This document shows, in pieces, positions 42,618 through 50,710 of a stretch of 64,000 nucleotides of DNA. Under the pieces are notes generated by a model that saw only the letters and a program-made list of their open reading frames with translations, did no database searches and was not told where the DNA came from. Numbering within the stretch: the first letter of the stretch is position 1; each line of letters opens with the position of its first letter. A program made the position numbers and the translations under genes. This stretch comes from Miltoncostaea sp963770865 (lineage in GTDB: Bacteria; Actinomycetota; Thermoleophilia; Miltoncostaeales; Miltoncostaeaceae), in NCBI GenBank assembly GCA_963770865.1, contig CAVYRD010000013.1, positions 310,001 to 374,000 of the forward strand, in the 5' to 3' direction.

Positions 42618-43685
42618 TCAGGCCGCGGCGGCCTGCGCCGGGCCACGCCCGCTCGCGATCCGGACGACCCGATCGACCCGCCAGGCGCCGTCGTAGGCCT
42701 CGGCCGACCGGGCCCGCTGGCGCGCGAGCCGGCGCGCGGCCTCGGAGTCGGTGGCCCAGACCGCGCACGTGAACACGTCCTCGCGCCGGTAGGCGGCCTC
42801 GTCCTCGATCCAGGCCGCGAACGTGACCTCGTAGAGGTGCGCGCCGGCCAGGCCGGGGGCGAGGGGCCGCAGCAGGCCGAGCGACCAGCCGGGCGCGTCG
42901 CCGGCGGCCTGCGCCATCTGTTGCACCGCGGCAGCGCGGGCGTCGCTCGCGCTGTCGGCCGTGATGCGCGCGAGACCCGCGACGCGGGGGGCCCGGCCCG
43001 GGCGGGTCCGGTGCAGGAAGGTGACCTCCCAGCGGCCGCCGGTGCTCATCGAAGGCGTCTCAATGGAATGGATGTCCGGCATCGGATCCTCGTCTCGGTC
43101 GATGGGAAGGGGTCGTGGCGTCATTGCGGCGTGCTCGAGGCCGATGCCCGGCGTCCGGGCCTCGACCACGACGGGGAGCGACCCGGGCAGGCCGAGGGTC
43201 TCGGGGGCCGAGTCCACCGGGAACGCCCGTGATGTCGATGACACGACGGCGTTCGCTCCCGTCCGGAGCATCAAGGGCCTCGCGCCGTGGCCGGCGACGG
43301 CCACCCGCAGGGCCTCGCCCCCGGCGCCGATCACCAGGAGGTCGTCGCCGAGTCGCGCGGCCGCCTCCACGAGGGCCACGCCGAGGCCGTCAAAGCCCCG
43401 GGCCCTCCATCGGCGCGCAACGTGCGCGGCGAGCAGGGCCGCCCGGCGCTCGGCCGGCCCATCGCCGCCCGCGATCGCGAGGGCCACGAGCCCGGCCGGG
43501 CCGCGGCGCACCGCGATCCGCCACGGCTCCGTGGTTGCGAGGGCGACCCCGGCGACGCAGAGCTCCATCGTCACGGTGCGCGCGTCTCCGAGGCGCCGGA
43601 GCGCGTCGGCCGCGAGGGCGGCGGCGTCGGGCCCCACCGCGGCGACGACGTCGCCGCGGGCGCGGGCGTCTGCGGCCCTACGCAT
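42618..43685 (-). CDS. hypothetical protein downstream of an ABC exporter
   Basis: A 355-residue frame whose start overlaps the permease stop by 8 bp. I do not recognise it. The first 200 residues are Ala/Arg-rich (GDARTVTMELCVAGVALATT, RLGDDLLVIGAGGEALRVAV); the last 150 look like a separate alpha/beta unit (RWEVTFLHRTRPGRAPRVAG, HLYEVTFAAWIEDEAAYRRE). An internal ATG at 43082 with AGGA upstream could start that second unit as its own 154-residue protein. Confidence 0.5.
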   Translation of the reverse strand: MRRAADARARGDVVAAVGPDAAALAADALRRLGDARTVTMELCVAGVALATTEPWRIAVRRGPAGLVALAIAGGDGPAERRAALLAAHVARRWRARGFDGLGVALVEAAARLGDDLLVIGAGGEALRVAVAGHGARPLMLRTGANAVVSSTSRAFPVDSAPETLGLPGSLPVVVEARTPGIGLEHAAMTPRPLPIDRDEDPMPDIHSIETPSMSTGGRWEVTFLHRTRPGRAPRVAGLARITADSASDARAAAVQQMAQAAGDAPGWSLGLLRPLAPGLAGAHLYEVTFAAWIEDEAAYRREDVFTCAVWATDSEAARRLARQRARSAEAYDGAWRVDRVVRIASGRGPAQAAAA

Positions 43686-44499
43686 CGCGTCGCACCAGCA
43701 GCGCGGCCGCGGTCGCGGTGAGGATCGCCACGTAGCCGGCGTAGACGGCGAAGCCCGTCCACGGGGCGAGGGCGTTGGAGGCCTGCGTGAGGCTCATCAG
43801 CCCGGTGCCGGCGTCGAGGGGCAGGTAGGGCGTGATCGCATCCCCCCAGCTGGACGGCAGGAGCGCCGAGATGCCGGGCAGCACGAACATCACGCCGGCG
43901 AAGGCGGCGATCGCGCCCGCCGTGTTCCGCAGGATCGCGCCGAGCGAGAGCCCGAGCAGGCCGGTCACCGCGAGGAACAGCGCGGCCCCGACCACCGCGC
44001 GCAGCGCGTGCGGGTGCGAGAGCGCGATCTGCAGGTGGTGCCGGCGCAGGATCGCCTGCGACGCGAGGAACGCGACAAACGCGCACGGCAGCATCAGGAG
44101 GAACGTCGCCGCGCCGAAGACGAGCATCTTGGCCCAGAGGACGGGCAGGCGCCGCGGGACGGCGGCGAAGGTGGAGCGGATGAGCCCAGTCGAGTACTCG
44201 CCGCTGAACACCAGCACGCCGAGCACGCCGATGGCCAGCTGCGCCAGGTGCCATCCGGCGAGGCTGACGCCGAGGGGATCCAGGGGGCGCCGGTCACCGG
44301 GGCTTCCCCAGTTGGCCATGCGGACCGCCGCGATCAGGATCCCGAGGCCGGCCATGGCCACGACGGCGACGAGCATCGGCCAGCGGGTGGAGCGCAGGGA
44401 GGTGAGCTTGGTGATCTCGGAGCGGATCACGCGGGCCTGCGTCACGCGCATCCCGGGGACGGCGTCCACGGCCCCGGCCCGAAGCGCCTCAGTGCTCAT
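43678..44499 (-). CDS. ABC-2 type transporter permease
   Basis: A 273-residue permease with six helices: LVAVVAMAGLGILIAAVRMA, AGWHLAQLAIGVLGVLVFSG, the EYSTGLIRSTFAAVPRRLPV connector typical of ABC-2 permeases, and four further helices ending in YAGYVAILTATAAALLVRRD. It overlaps the ATPase gene by ATGA and forms an exporter with it. The substrate (drug, lipid or peptide) cannot be told. Confidence 0.88.
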   Translation of the reverse strand: MSTEALRAGAVDAVPGMRVTQARVIRSEITKLTSLRSTRWPMLVAVVAMAGLGILIAAVRMANWGSPGDRRPLDPLGVSLAGWHLAQLAIGVLGVLVFSGEYSTGLIRSTFAAVPRRLPVLWAKMLVFGAATFLLMLPCAFVAFLASQAILRRHHLQIALSHPHALRAVVGAALFLAVTGLLGLSLGAILRNTAGAIAAFAGVMFVLPGISALLPSSWGDAITPYLPLDAGTGLMSLTQASNALAPWTGFAVYAGYVAILTATAAALLVRRDA

Positions 44500-45434
44500 G
44501 CCGCGACCTCCATCCGACCTCGGGCCTCGGCGTGGTACTCGGATTCGTCCGCGGTCGTGCGCATGAACGCCTCCTCGAGGGTCGCCTCGCGCGGCGTCAG
44601 CTCGTGCAGTGCGATGCCCTTTGCGGCAGCCAGGTCGCCGATCCGGTCCGCGCGAAGCCCGTGGACCTCAAGCAGGCCGGGCTCCACGCGGTCGAGCGCG
44701 GCGCCCTCGGCGGTGAGGGCGGCCGCCAGCTCGTCCGCCCGCGGCGACCTGACCCTCACCGCGCCGCTGGATGCGCCCGCGGTGAACTCGTGGGTGGTCG
44801 TGTCGGCGATCAGCCGCCCGCGGCCGATGACGATCAGGCGGTCCGCCGTCAGGGCCATCTCGCTCATCTGGTGCGACGAGACGAAGACGGTCCGGCCCTC
44901 GGCTGCGAGCCCGCGCATCAGCCCGCGGATCCAGCGGATGCCCTCCGGGTCGAGGCCGTTCGAGGGCTCGTCGAGGATGAGCGTGTGGGGGTCGCCGAGA
45001 AGCGCCGACGCGATCCCGAGGCGCTGCCCCATCCCCAGGGAGAAGCCTCCGACGCGCCGGCCCGCGACCTCGGCGAGCCCGACGCGCTCCAGCAGCTCAT
45101 CGACGCGCCGGCGGCCGATGCCGTGGGTCTGGGCGAGGGCCAGGAGGTGGCTGCGCGCCGAGCGCCCGGGGTGGACCGCGCGCGCCTCGAGGATCGCGCC
45201 GACCTCGTGCAGGGGCGCCGCGAAGTCACGGTACTCCCTGCCGCCGACGCGGGCGGTTCCCGCGCTGGGGCGGTCGAGGCCGAGGATCAGGCGCATCGTG
45301 GTCGACTTGCCCGCGCCGTTGGGGCCGAGGAAGCCCGTGACGACGCCGGGGCGCACGGTGAAGGAGACGTCGTCGAGTGCCAGCTTGTCGCCGTAACGCT
45401 TCGACACGCCCGCGAGCTCGATCAGCGTGCTCAT
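44496..45434 (-). CDS. ABC transporter ATP-binding protein
   Basis: A 312-residue ATPase: Walker A GFLGPNGAGKSTTMRLI, signature FSLGMGQRLGIASAL (an LSGGQ variant typical of the bacitracin/multidrug type), Walker B TLILDEPSNGLDPEG and switch His in VFVSSHQMSEM. The C-terminal 90 residues match the extra domain of BcrA/CcmA-like exporters. Partner permease follows with overlap. Confidence 0.92.
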   Translation of the reverse strand: MSTLIELAGVSKRYGDKLALDDVSFTVRPGVVTGFLGPNGAGKSTTMRLILGLDRPSAGTARVGGREYRDFAAPLHEVGAILEARAVHPGRSARSHLLALAQTHGIGRRRVDELLERVGLAEVAGRRVGGFSLGMGQRLGIASALLGDPHTLILDEPSNGLDPEGIRWIRGLMRGLAAEGRTVFVSSHQMSEMALTADRLIVIGRGRLIADTTTHEFTAGASSGAVRVRSPRADELAAALTAEGAALDRVEPGLLEVHGLRADRIGDLAAAKGIALHELTPREATLEEAFMRTTADESEYHAEARGRMEVAA

Positions 45435-45631
45435 GCCGGGACGCCCCGGAGGTCCTCGGCGACGTCGGCGCGCCGGCGCGCCGTCCCGGCCCCGAAGCGC
45501 ACGCGCACGGTACCCGGCAGGGGCCTCGCCAGGAGCGCCGCCGGGCTACGGCCGGGGATCGTGATCGTCGGGGCCGCTCCGGCGCGGCCCGGGATGCGGC
45601 GCGTCGGCATGTCCTGCACCCGTGGGCTCAT
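45431..45631 (-). CDS. small basic protein ahead of the ABC genes
   Basis: A 66-residue Arg/Pro-rich frame (RVQDMPTRRIPGRAGAAPTI, GTVRVRFGAGTARRRADVAE) whose stop overlaps the ABC ATPase start (ATGA). The coupling argues for translation; there is no domain I can name. Confidence 0.4.
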   Translation of the reverse strand: MSPRVQDMPTRRIPGRAGAAPTITIPGRSPAALLARPLPGTVRVRFGAGTARRRADVAEDLRGVPA

Positions 45632-45738
45632 GTCGTCCTCGCTTCGACGGCTCGATGGACCGCTTGTCTGCGGTCCCCATATGAGACGCCTTCGCGCTCG
45701 CGGCCCAAAGGGTCCGTTCGGAGGAGCCGCCGGATGAT

Positions 45739-46134
45739 GTGCCGCTCGTCCGGCTGTCGCGCCCTCCGAGCCCGCCCGGGCCGTGGGGCGGGACGGAGCG
45801 CCCCGTCGAGGCGCTGGCGCGGCTCAGTAGTCTGCCCGTCGTGAGCGTCAAGCGCGAGCGGCGGACGACCGCGAGCGGCGGCGTCTCGGACCACTGGGCC
45901 GGTTGCGCGGAGTGCTTCGCGGACGACTTTGGCACGACCGCGCCCGCGGGCGATGCAGCCGCGTCTCGGATCGCGACGGCGAACGGCTGGCCAGGCTACG
46001 CGGACTGGGGCTCGACCGGAGGCGTCCTCAACGTCGAGCGCTGCGGCATCCGCTTCCAGCTCCTGTGGCGCACGTTCGTCGGCGGGAATCACTGGAACCA
46101 CATCCACATCGGCGCGCAACGTTTGCGGCGCTGA
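45739..46134 (+). CDS. M15-like peptidase domain, probably truncated at the N-terminus
   Basis: From about GTG 45841 the sequence TTASGGVSDHWAGCAECFAD, ATANGWPGYADWGSTGGVLN and LLWRTFVGGNHWNHIHIGAQ matches the C-terminal catalytic domain of secreted M15/VanY-type carboxypeptidase-like proteins, with the metal ligands His (SDHWAGC), Asp and the final NHIHIG. The usual signal peptide and N-terminal domain are missing; the 34 residues before GTG 45841 are low-complexity. It lies close to attR and is probably a fragment. Confidence 0.6.
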   Translation: MPLVRLSRPPSPPGPWGGTERPVEALARLSSLPVVSVKRERRTTASGGVSDHWAGCAECFADDFGTTAPAGDAAASRIATANGWPGYADWGSTGGVLNVERCGIRFQLLWRTFVGGNHWNHIHIGAQRLRR

Positions 46135-46377
46135 CGGCCTCGGGGAAAGGGCTGGCCGTCCAGGTGGCGCTTCTCGTCACATTCCAGGTCATCTTCCTCG
46201 CTCCGGTGGTGGCGATCGCGATCGCGCGCGCAAATCGCCGGGCCCCGCGCGGTCCACGCGCTGGCGAGGACCCGCGCATTCCTCCTCCGCAGCGCCGACG
46301 CGGGGATCGCGGCCCTCGTCCTCGCGCTTGGCGTGGTGCTCGTCGTCCTCGGCGCCGCTGGCTTGGTCTCGTCGTAG
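46128..46377 (+). pseudogene. GAP/LysE-like membrane protein 3' remnant
   Basis: Two frames that join near 46265 give LAVQVALLVTFQVIFLAPVV plus AIAIARANRR and then ARTRAFLLRSADAGIAALVL with ALGVVLVVLGAAGLVSS before a stop at 46375-46377. This is the layout of the last two helices of GAP/Sap-type membrane proteins. Both the missing 5' part and the frame change mark it as a remnant beside the element end. Confidence 0.45.
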
Positions 46378-46515
46378 TGGGGCAGTTCGGGGCCACGCGG
46401 CCCGCTGAGGTCGGCTCTGCAGCGGCTCGGGGTGGCCGATGCTCGTCGTGGAGAACGGGCCCGGACGCCACCATGGGATCGCAGGCGCGGCCCGCCACGA
46501 CGCCCGCGCGACAAG

Positions 46516-46536
46516 AGTGCACCCGAAGGTGCACCC
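46516..46536 (+). repeat. arm-type repeats near attR
   Basis: AGTGCACCC at 46516-46524 and GGTGCACCC at 46528-46536, 12 bp apart, ending 60 bp before attR. They share motif, orientation and spacing with the set near attL. Confidence 0.55.
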
Positions 46537-46596
46537 GAAACCCCATGGCAGTTCCGCCAAGTGCCGCCTTTGCAGGGCTTTGCGTCCCCAATCAGG

Positions 46597-46644
46597 TTCA
46601 CTCGTAATGAAGGGGTCAGCGGTTCGAATCCGCTCGTCGGCTTC
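46597..46644 (+). repeat. attR: 48-bp direct repeat of the tRNA-Thr 3' end
   Basis: Exact copy of 12735-12782. It lacks the tRNA 5' half, so it is not a functional tRNA. It marks the right end of the island; chromosomal sequence should resume at 46645. Confidence 0.9.
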
Positions 46645-46823
46645 CTTCGGACCCCAGTAGGCAAGCGGCATCCCGGAATCTCGATGAGGCCCGCGTCACC
46701 TTCCGACCGCGCAGGTGGCAACTCCGGTGGCAACACCGCTCCAACGCTCCCCCCTGCCGTGCCGGGACGAAAAGAAGGGCCGCCGCCATCCATGGCGACG
46801 ACCCCCCGGTCGAACAGGTGCCG

Positions 46824-47024
46824 CTAGAGCCGGTAGCCGGCGGCCTTCTTCGTGTTGTCCACGATGGGAGCCGTCGCCGCCAGGCGCTTGATCACCGCGA
46901 TGGCGTTCTCCGCAGAGGCCTTCGACCTGTAGGTCTCAGTCCACCACATCGGCTCGTAGTTGTCGCCGTCGAACACGCCGTAGAACTGGCCGTCGCGGCT
47001 GTTCTCGATCCTAAAGCGGGCCAT
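46824..47024 (-). CDS. YegP/DUF1508 family protein
   Basis: A 66-residue protein from ATG 47024 behind GAAGGG. MARFRIENSRDGQFYGVFDG, ETYRSKASAENAIAVIKRLA and VDNTKKAAGYRL correspond to one DUF1508 unit (YegP), whose role is unknown. The longer frame upstream is not similar. Probably the first chromosomal gene after the island. Confidence 0.8.
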   Translation of the reverse strand: MARFRIENSRDGQFYGVFDGDNYEPMWWTETYRSKASAENAIAVIKRLAATAPIVDNTKKAAGYRL

Positions 47025-47291
47025 TTCGTAACCCTTCTCGCTGATTGGTCTGGACTCCGGACGCCGCGAGAGGGGTAGGATCAGGTTGCTACGCCAGACC
47101 CGGGGTCGTCCTCTCGCGGCGATGCCGGTTCGCAGTTCCCAAGAGACCTCGTCACGACCCGTGGCGGGGTCTCTTGGCGTTCTGCGGCCCGACTCCGCGA
47201 GCCGCGGGCGGGACACTAGCACAGGCCCCGGCGGTCACGGACACCCGCCCCCGCCTTTGTGGACTGTCCTATCGGATAACATAGACTGACC
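47025..47291. other. intergenic region before the 282-residue protein
   Basis: Divergent promoter region; GTGGACTGTCC near 47259 also occurs at 15891 before the AbiE-like genes, which may be chance. No gene seen. Confidence 0.35.
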
Positions 47292-48140
47292 TTGCAACCT
47301 CCAGCAGCCCATTTCGAGCCCCACCACTTCCACGATCCCTACCGCCTCGCCGGCCGTGCCCTTGCCGAGGAGCTTGGTCGCCCAGTCGGCTTCCGAGCCG
47401 CACCTATCCGTCGGTCCTTCATTCGCGCCCTCGCACCCGAGGCCGACGATCCGCCTCTTGCCACCATCCTCCGGGGAGGTCGCGGTGGCGCCGTGCGTCT
47501 CAAGCTCTACCTGTCGCTGCTGTGGCGGGCGCCCCAACCCCCCCATGACCTGACGATGCCTCTTCGCACTTGGGCCGCGCTGCTCCGCTTACCCGATCCC
47601 GAAGGCAGAGGCGCGCGTCGCATCTCCGATGCCGCTGCCTGGCTTAGGGCGGCGCGCTTCGTTGCGGTTCGGCATCGAGCCGGTCAGCCGATGACGCTCC
47701 AGGCCCTAGACGACGGCGGCACGGGCAAGCCGTACCACTCTCCGGTTGAAGATCCGGATAGCGCCCTTGAACCGTTCGACCCCGCCAACCGCTATGTGAA
47801 GCTCCCCGCGAACTTCTGGGTGAGCGGCTGGGTCGGCTCCCTGTCCGGCCCGGCCCTGGCAGTGCTCTTGACGTTTCTCGACCTTGAGCCTCTCGACGCG
47901 AGGCCCTTCTGGATTAGTCCTCGCCTAGCGCGCGCGCGATATCGGGTCTCTGACAGCACGCGACACCGTGGGCTCGTCGAACTTCGTGACCAAAGGCTAG
48001 TCACCGTCGAGACTCGCTTCGTGCGATCCCCGGACGGCCGCTCTCGCGTCCCAAGGAGCCTGTACTCAATCAACCACGCCAGGTTTAGGGAGACCCCAGG
48101 CCCTCGCCCGGCCGCGCGCCGCATTAGCTCGGATAGCTAA
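47292..48140 (+). CDS. probable DNA-binding protein, unknown
   Basis: A 282-residue protein from TTG 47292. The middle (LTMPLRTWAALLRLPDPEGR, RISDAAAWLRAARFVAVRHR) and the C-terminus (LSGPALAVLLTFLDLEPLDA, YRVSDSTRHRGLVELRDQRL) look like two winged-helix modules, as in replication initiators and some plasmid regulators. Codon use is less GC-biased at third positions than in the core genes. Its family is not clear to me. It may belong to a decayed plasmid or phage element. Confidence 0.55.
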   Translation: MQPPAAHFEPHHFHDPYRLAGRALAEELGRPVGFRAAPIRRSFIRALAPEADDPPLATILRGGRGGAVRLKLYLSLLWRAPQPPHDLTMPLRTWAALLRLPDPEGRGARRISDAAAWLRAARFVAVRHRAGQPMTLQALDDGGTGKPYHSPVEDPDSALEPFDPANRYVKLPANFWVSGWVGSLSGPALAVLLTFLDLEPLDARPFWISPRLARARYRVSDSTRHRGLVELRDQRLVTVETRFVRSPDGRSRVPRSLYSINHARFRETPGPRPAARRISSDS

Positions 48141-48199
48141 GTCCTGCCCAGGAAGCAGCCGGCACCGACATCCTGAATCGAGGTCGATCGGCGTGAGGG

Positions 48200-48820
48200 T
48201 CAGACCCCGCAGGAGCGGCTGGCCCGAGCAGTCTCACTGTCGGAGTGGTGCACCAGGCCGGGCTCGGGCCGTCGGCGCACCACGGCCATCGAGATGGCGT
48301 CCACCACCAACTCGGCGCGCAGGTCCTCGCGCATCGACCAGCCGACGATCCGCCGGCTCCACATGTCGGCGACCACGCCGAGGAACAGCCAGCCCTCGTG
48401 CGTCGGTAGGTAGGTGATGTCGGCGACCCACAGGCGATCGGGTCCCTCGGCAACAAAGCGCCGGCGCACCCGGTCGGGCGCGGGCGGGCGGCGCGCATCG
48501 GGCGTCGTGGTGCGGGCCCGGCCGCGGCCGCGGCTGACGCCCTGGATGCCCGCCTCGGCCATCAGGCGCGCCACCCGCTTGCGGCCGACCCGCTCGCCCT
48601 GGCGGGCGAGCATGGCGTGGATGCGCGGCGCCCCGTAGGTCGCCCGCGAGGCGCCGTGCAGCGCGAGGATCCGCTCACTGAGCGCAGCATCGGCGCGCGA
48701 GCGCGCCGATGGCGCCCGGGTGCGCCAGGCGTGATAGCCGGCGCGGCTGACCTGCATGGCGCTGCACAGCCGGGAGACGGTGTGCCGTGCCCGCTCCGCG
48801 TCGATGAAGGCGAACCTCAT
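48200..48820 (-). pseudogene. IS3-type transposase OrfB, 3' truncated (IS3 copy 1)
   Basis: ATG 48820 overlaps the OrfA stop (ATGA). HTH_21 part YGAPRIHAMLARQGERVGRK and rve core with first Asp in VADITYLPTHEGWLF and second Asp in LVHHSD. After HHSD the normal RG-x-QY and the catalytic Glu are missing and the frame runs out in unrelated sequence, so the 3' third of the gene is deleted near 48250. Confidence 0.8.
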
Positions 48821-48856
48821 GGCCTTCGATCGGTCTCCCGCGCGAAGAAAGCCGCC
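48817..48856 (-). pseudogene. IS3 copy 1 OrfA, 3' end
   Basis: Minus-strand codons AAFFARETDRRP and a stop: the tail of OrfA separated from its 5' part at 50077-50339 by the IS30-type insertion. One GCC triplet is duplicated (48854-48856 and 50077-50079); removing the insert restores ILRKAVAAFFARETDRRP. Confidence 0.8.
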
Positions 48857-50076
48857 TTGGGTTCAGCCCGTGACGGCAACACTTCGGTCCTGTTGAGCGG
48901 TCCGGGGGGTCGGGGTGACACGGGCACGGCGGAACTACACGGCCGCGGAGCGGCGGGAGCTATGGGAGAGGTGGAGGGCCGGAGAGTCGGTGAGCGACAT
49001 TGCCCGGGCGCTCGATCGAGCGCCCGGGACGATTCACTGCACGCTGCGCGACCATGGAGGGGTTGCTCCGCCTGAGCGCCGTCGCGCCGCCCGGGCCTTG
49101 CGACTCGACGAGCGTGAGGAAATCTCGCGCGGCATCGCCGCCGGGCGCGTCGGTACGCCAGATCGCCCGCCGCTTGGCGCGCGCGCCGTCGACGATCTAT
49201 CGCGAGATCGCCCGCAACGGCGGCCGTGCCTGCTACCGGGCCGCGCTCGCCGACCAACGAGCCTGGCGGGTCGCCCGACGCCCCCAGGTCTGCAAGCTGG
49301 CGGACAATCCGATGCTCGCCGAGCTGGTCGCTGCCAAGCTTGCCGAGGACTGGTCGCCGCAGCAGATCGCAGGATGGCTCAAGGTGCAGCACCCCGACGA
49401 CCCCGACATGCAGGTCTCCCACGAGACGATCTACCTGACGCTGCTGGTCCAGGCGCGCGGGGCGCTCAAGCGCGAGCTCATCGGCCATCTGCGCCGGCTG
49501 CGCTCGATGCGGCGCCCCAAGGGCGCGCTGACCAACAGCCGGGGCCAGGGTCAGATCCAGGGCGCCGTCTCGATCCGTGAGCGGCCGGCCGAGGCGGAGG
49601 ACCGCGCGATCCCCGGCCACTGGGAGGGCGACCTGCTGGCCGGGGCTGCCAACACCCATCTGGCGACCCTGGTCGAGCGAACCTCGCGCTTCGCGCTGCT
49701 GGTCAAGGTCGATGGCAAGGACGCCGCCAGCGTGGTCGAGGCAATCACCGCCAAGGTGGTCGATCTGCCCGCCGCGCTGCGCCGCTCGCTCACCTGGGAT
49801 CGCGGCGCCGAGCTTGCCCGTCACCGCCAGTTCACCGTCGCCACCGACGTGGCCGTCTACTTCTGCGACCCCCGCAGCCCCTGGCAGCGCGGCACCAACG
49901 AGAACACCAACGGCCTTCTGCGCCAGTACTTTCCGAAGGGCACCGACCTGTCGGCCTTCAGCCAGGACGAGCTCGATGCGATCGCCCTGAAGCTGAACAC
50001 CCGACCGCGCAAGACCCTCGGTTTCATCACTCCGGCGGCTAAGCTCGAGGAGGTGTTGCGCTGACGGTGTGAACTC
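48857..50076 (+). mobile_element. IS30-family element A
   Basis: A 1220-bp element with imperfect 24-bp inverted ends (48859-48882 against 50053-50076, 18 of 24 matching, both ending in GCAACAC inward) and a 3-bp GCC target duplication. It interrupts OrfA of IS3 copy 1 and carries one transposase gene with a frameshift. Confidence 0.8.
48915..50064 (+). pseudogene. IS30-family transposase, +1 frameshift
   Basis: From GTG 48915: RNYTAAERRELWERWRAGES and SDIARALDRAPGTIHCTLRD (HTH), then RLDEREEISRGIAAG. One extra C near 49143 breaks the frame; the next frame carries SVRQIARRLARAPSTIYREI and the intact DDE domain HWEGDLLAGAANTHLATLVE, SLTWDRGAELARH and QRGTNENTNGLLRQYFPKGT. Corrected length is about 383 residues. 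The element may be inactive unless the base is an error. Confidence 0.82.
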
Positions 50077-50339
50077 GCCACGGCCTTACGCAGGATCTCG
50101 CGCTCCTCACGCAGCACCTTGTTCTCGCGCTCGAGCTCGCGGAGGCGCGCCTTCTCATCGCTGGTGAGGCCCTCGCGCTCGCCGGCGTCGATCATGTCCT
50201 GGGCCAGCCAGGAGCGCAGCGTCGGCTCCGAGACCCCCAGATCGGCGGCCAGCTCGGGGATCCGCTTGGCCCCCGAGCGCATCATCCGCACCGCCTCGGA
50301 TCGGAACTCGGGCGGGTACGGCGGTCGTGTGCGTCCCAT
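50077..50339 (-). pseudogene. IS3 copy 1 OrfA, 5' part
   Basis: Starts ATG 50339: PYPPEFRSEAVRMMRSGAKR, IPELAADLGVSEPTLRSWLA (HTH_Tnp_1) and the leucine-zipper segment RLRELERENKVLREEREILR, up to KAVA where IS30 element A begins. The gene was intact before that insertion. Confidence 0.82.
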
Positions 50340-50422
50340 CGTCGTCGACTCCCTTCTCCGGGCTGTCGCCCGGAAGCGTCAGGGTGATCTGCCCCCGAAT
50401 TTCTGGAGTCCGGGTTCTGGAG

Positions 50423-50707
50423 TCAGGCGGCGTCGTGGGTGGCGAAGTAGCGGTCCTCGTACTCGTTCGGGGTGAGCATGCCAAGAGCCGAGTGGCGGCG
50501 TCGGGTGTTGTGGAACAGCTCGATGTAGTCGTGGATCGCCGAGGCGAGCTCGATACGGGTCTTCCAGGACTTGCGGTTGAGTAGCTCGACCTGCATGCGC
50601 CCCCAGAACGATTCGATGACGGCGTTGTCGTACGGGCATCCGATGGCCCCGATCGACGGCGCGAGGCCGGCCTCGCGGACCTTCTGACTGAAGCTCCAAG
50701 ACGTAAA
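50423..50707 (-). pseudogene. IS3 copy 2 OrfB, 3' part
   Basis: Codons FTSWSFSQKVREAGLAPSIG, then CPYDNAVIESFWGRMQVELL with the catalytic Glu, and HNTRRRHSALGMLTPNEYED to the stop at 50423. It joins exactly to HSDRGVQ at 52160 when the IS30 insert and one CTG triplet are removed. Confidence 0.85.
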
Positions 50708-50710
50708 CTG

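Larger units (their letters stand above)
12735..46644. mobile_element. 33.9-kb integrative mobilizable element in tRNA-Thr
   Basis: Seen directly: exact 48-bp direct repeats at both ends, one forming the 3' half of tRNA-Thr; a tyrosine integrase pointing inward 70-135 bp from the tRNA; excisionase-type HTH genes after it; arm-like GTGCACCC repeats inside each end; and a MobF relaxase. This is the standard layout of a tRNA-integrated ICE/IME. No VirB4, TraG/VirD4 or FtsK-like translocation gene was found, so transfer would need a helper. Cargo from about 21.5 to 45.6 kb is mostly electron-transfer and membrane genes, with several decayed genes among them. Confidence 0.85.

Noticed and set aside
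42961..45396. 811-residue plus-strand open frame
   Set aside because: Antisense to the ABC exporter genes, which have full Walker and permease motifs.
12735..46644. Self-transmissible ICE
   Set aside because: A relaxase is present but no coupling protein, VirB4-like ATPase or FtsK-type translocase was seen, so the element is called mobilizable only.
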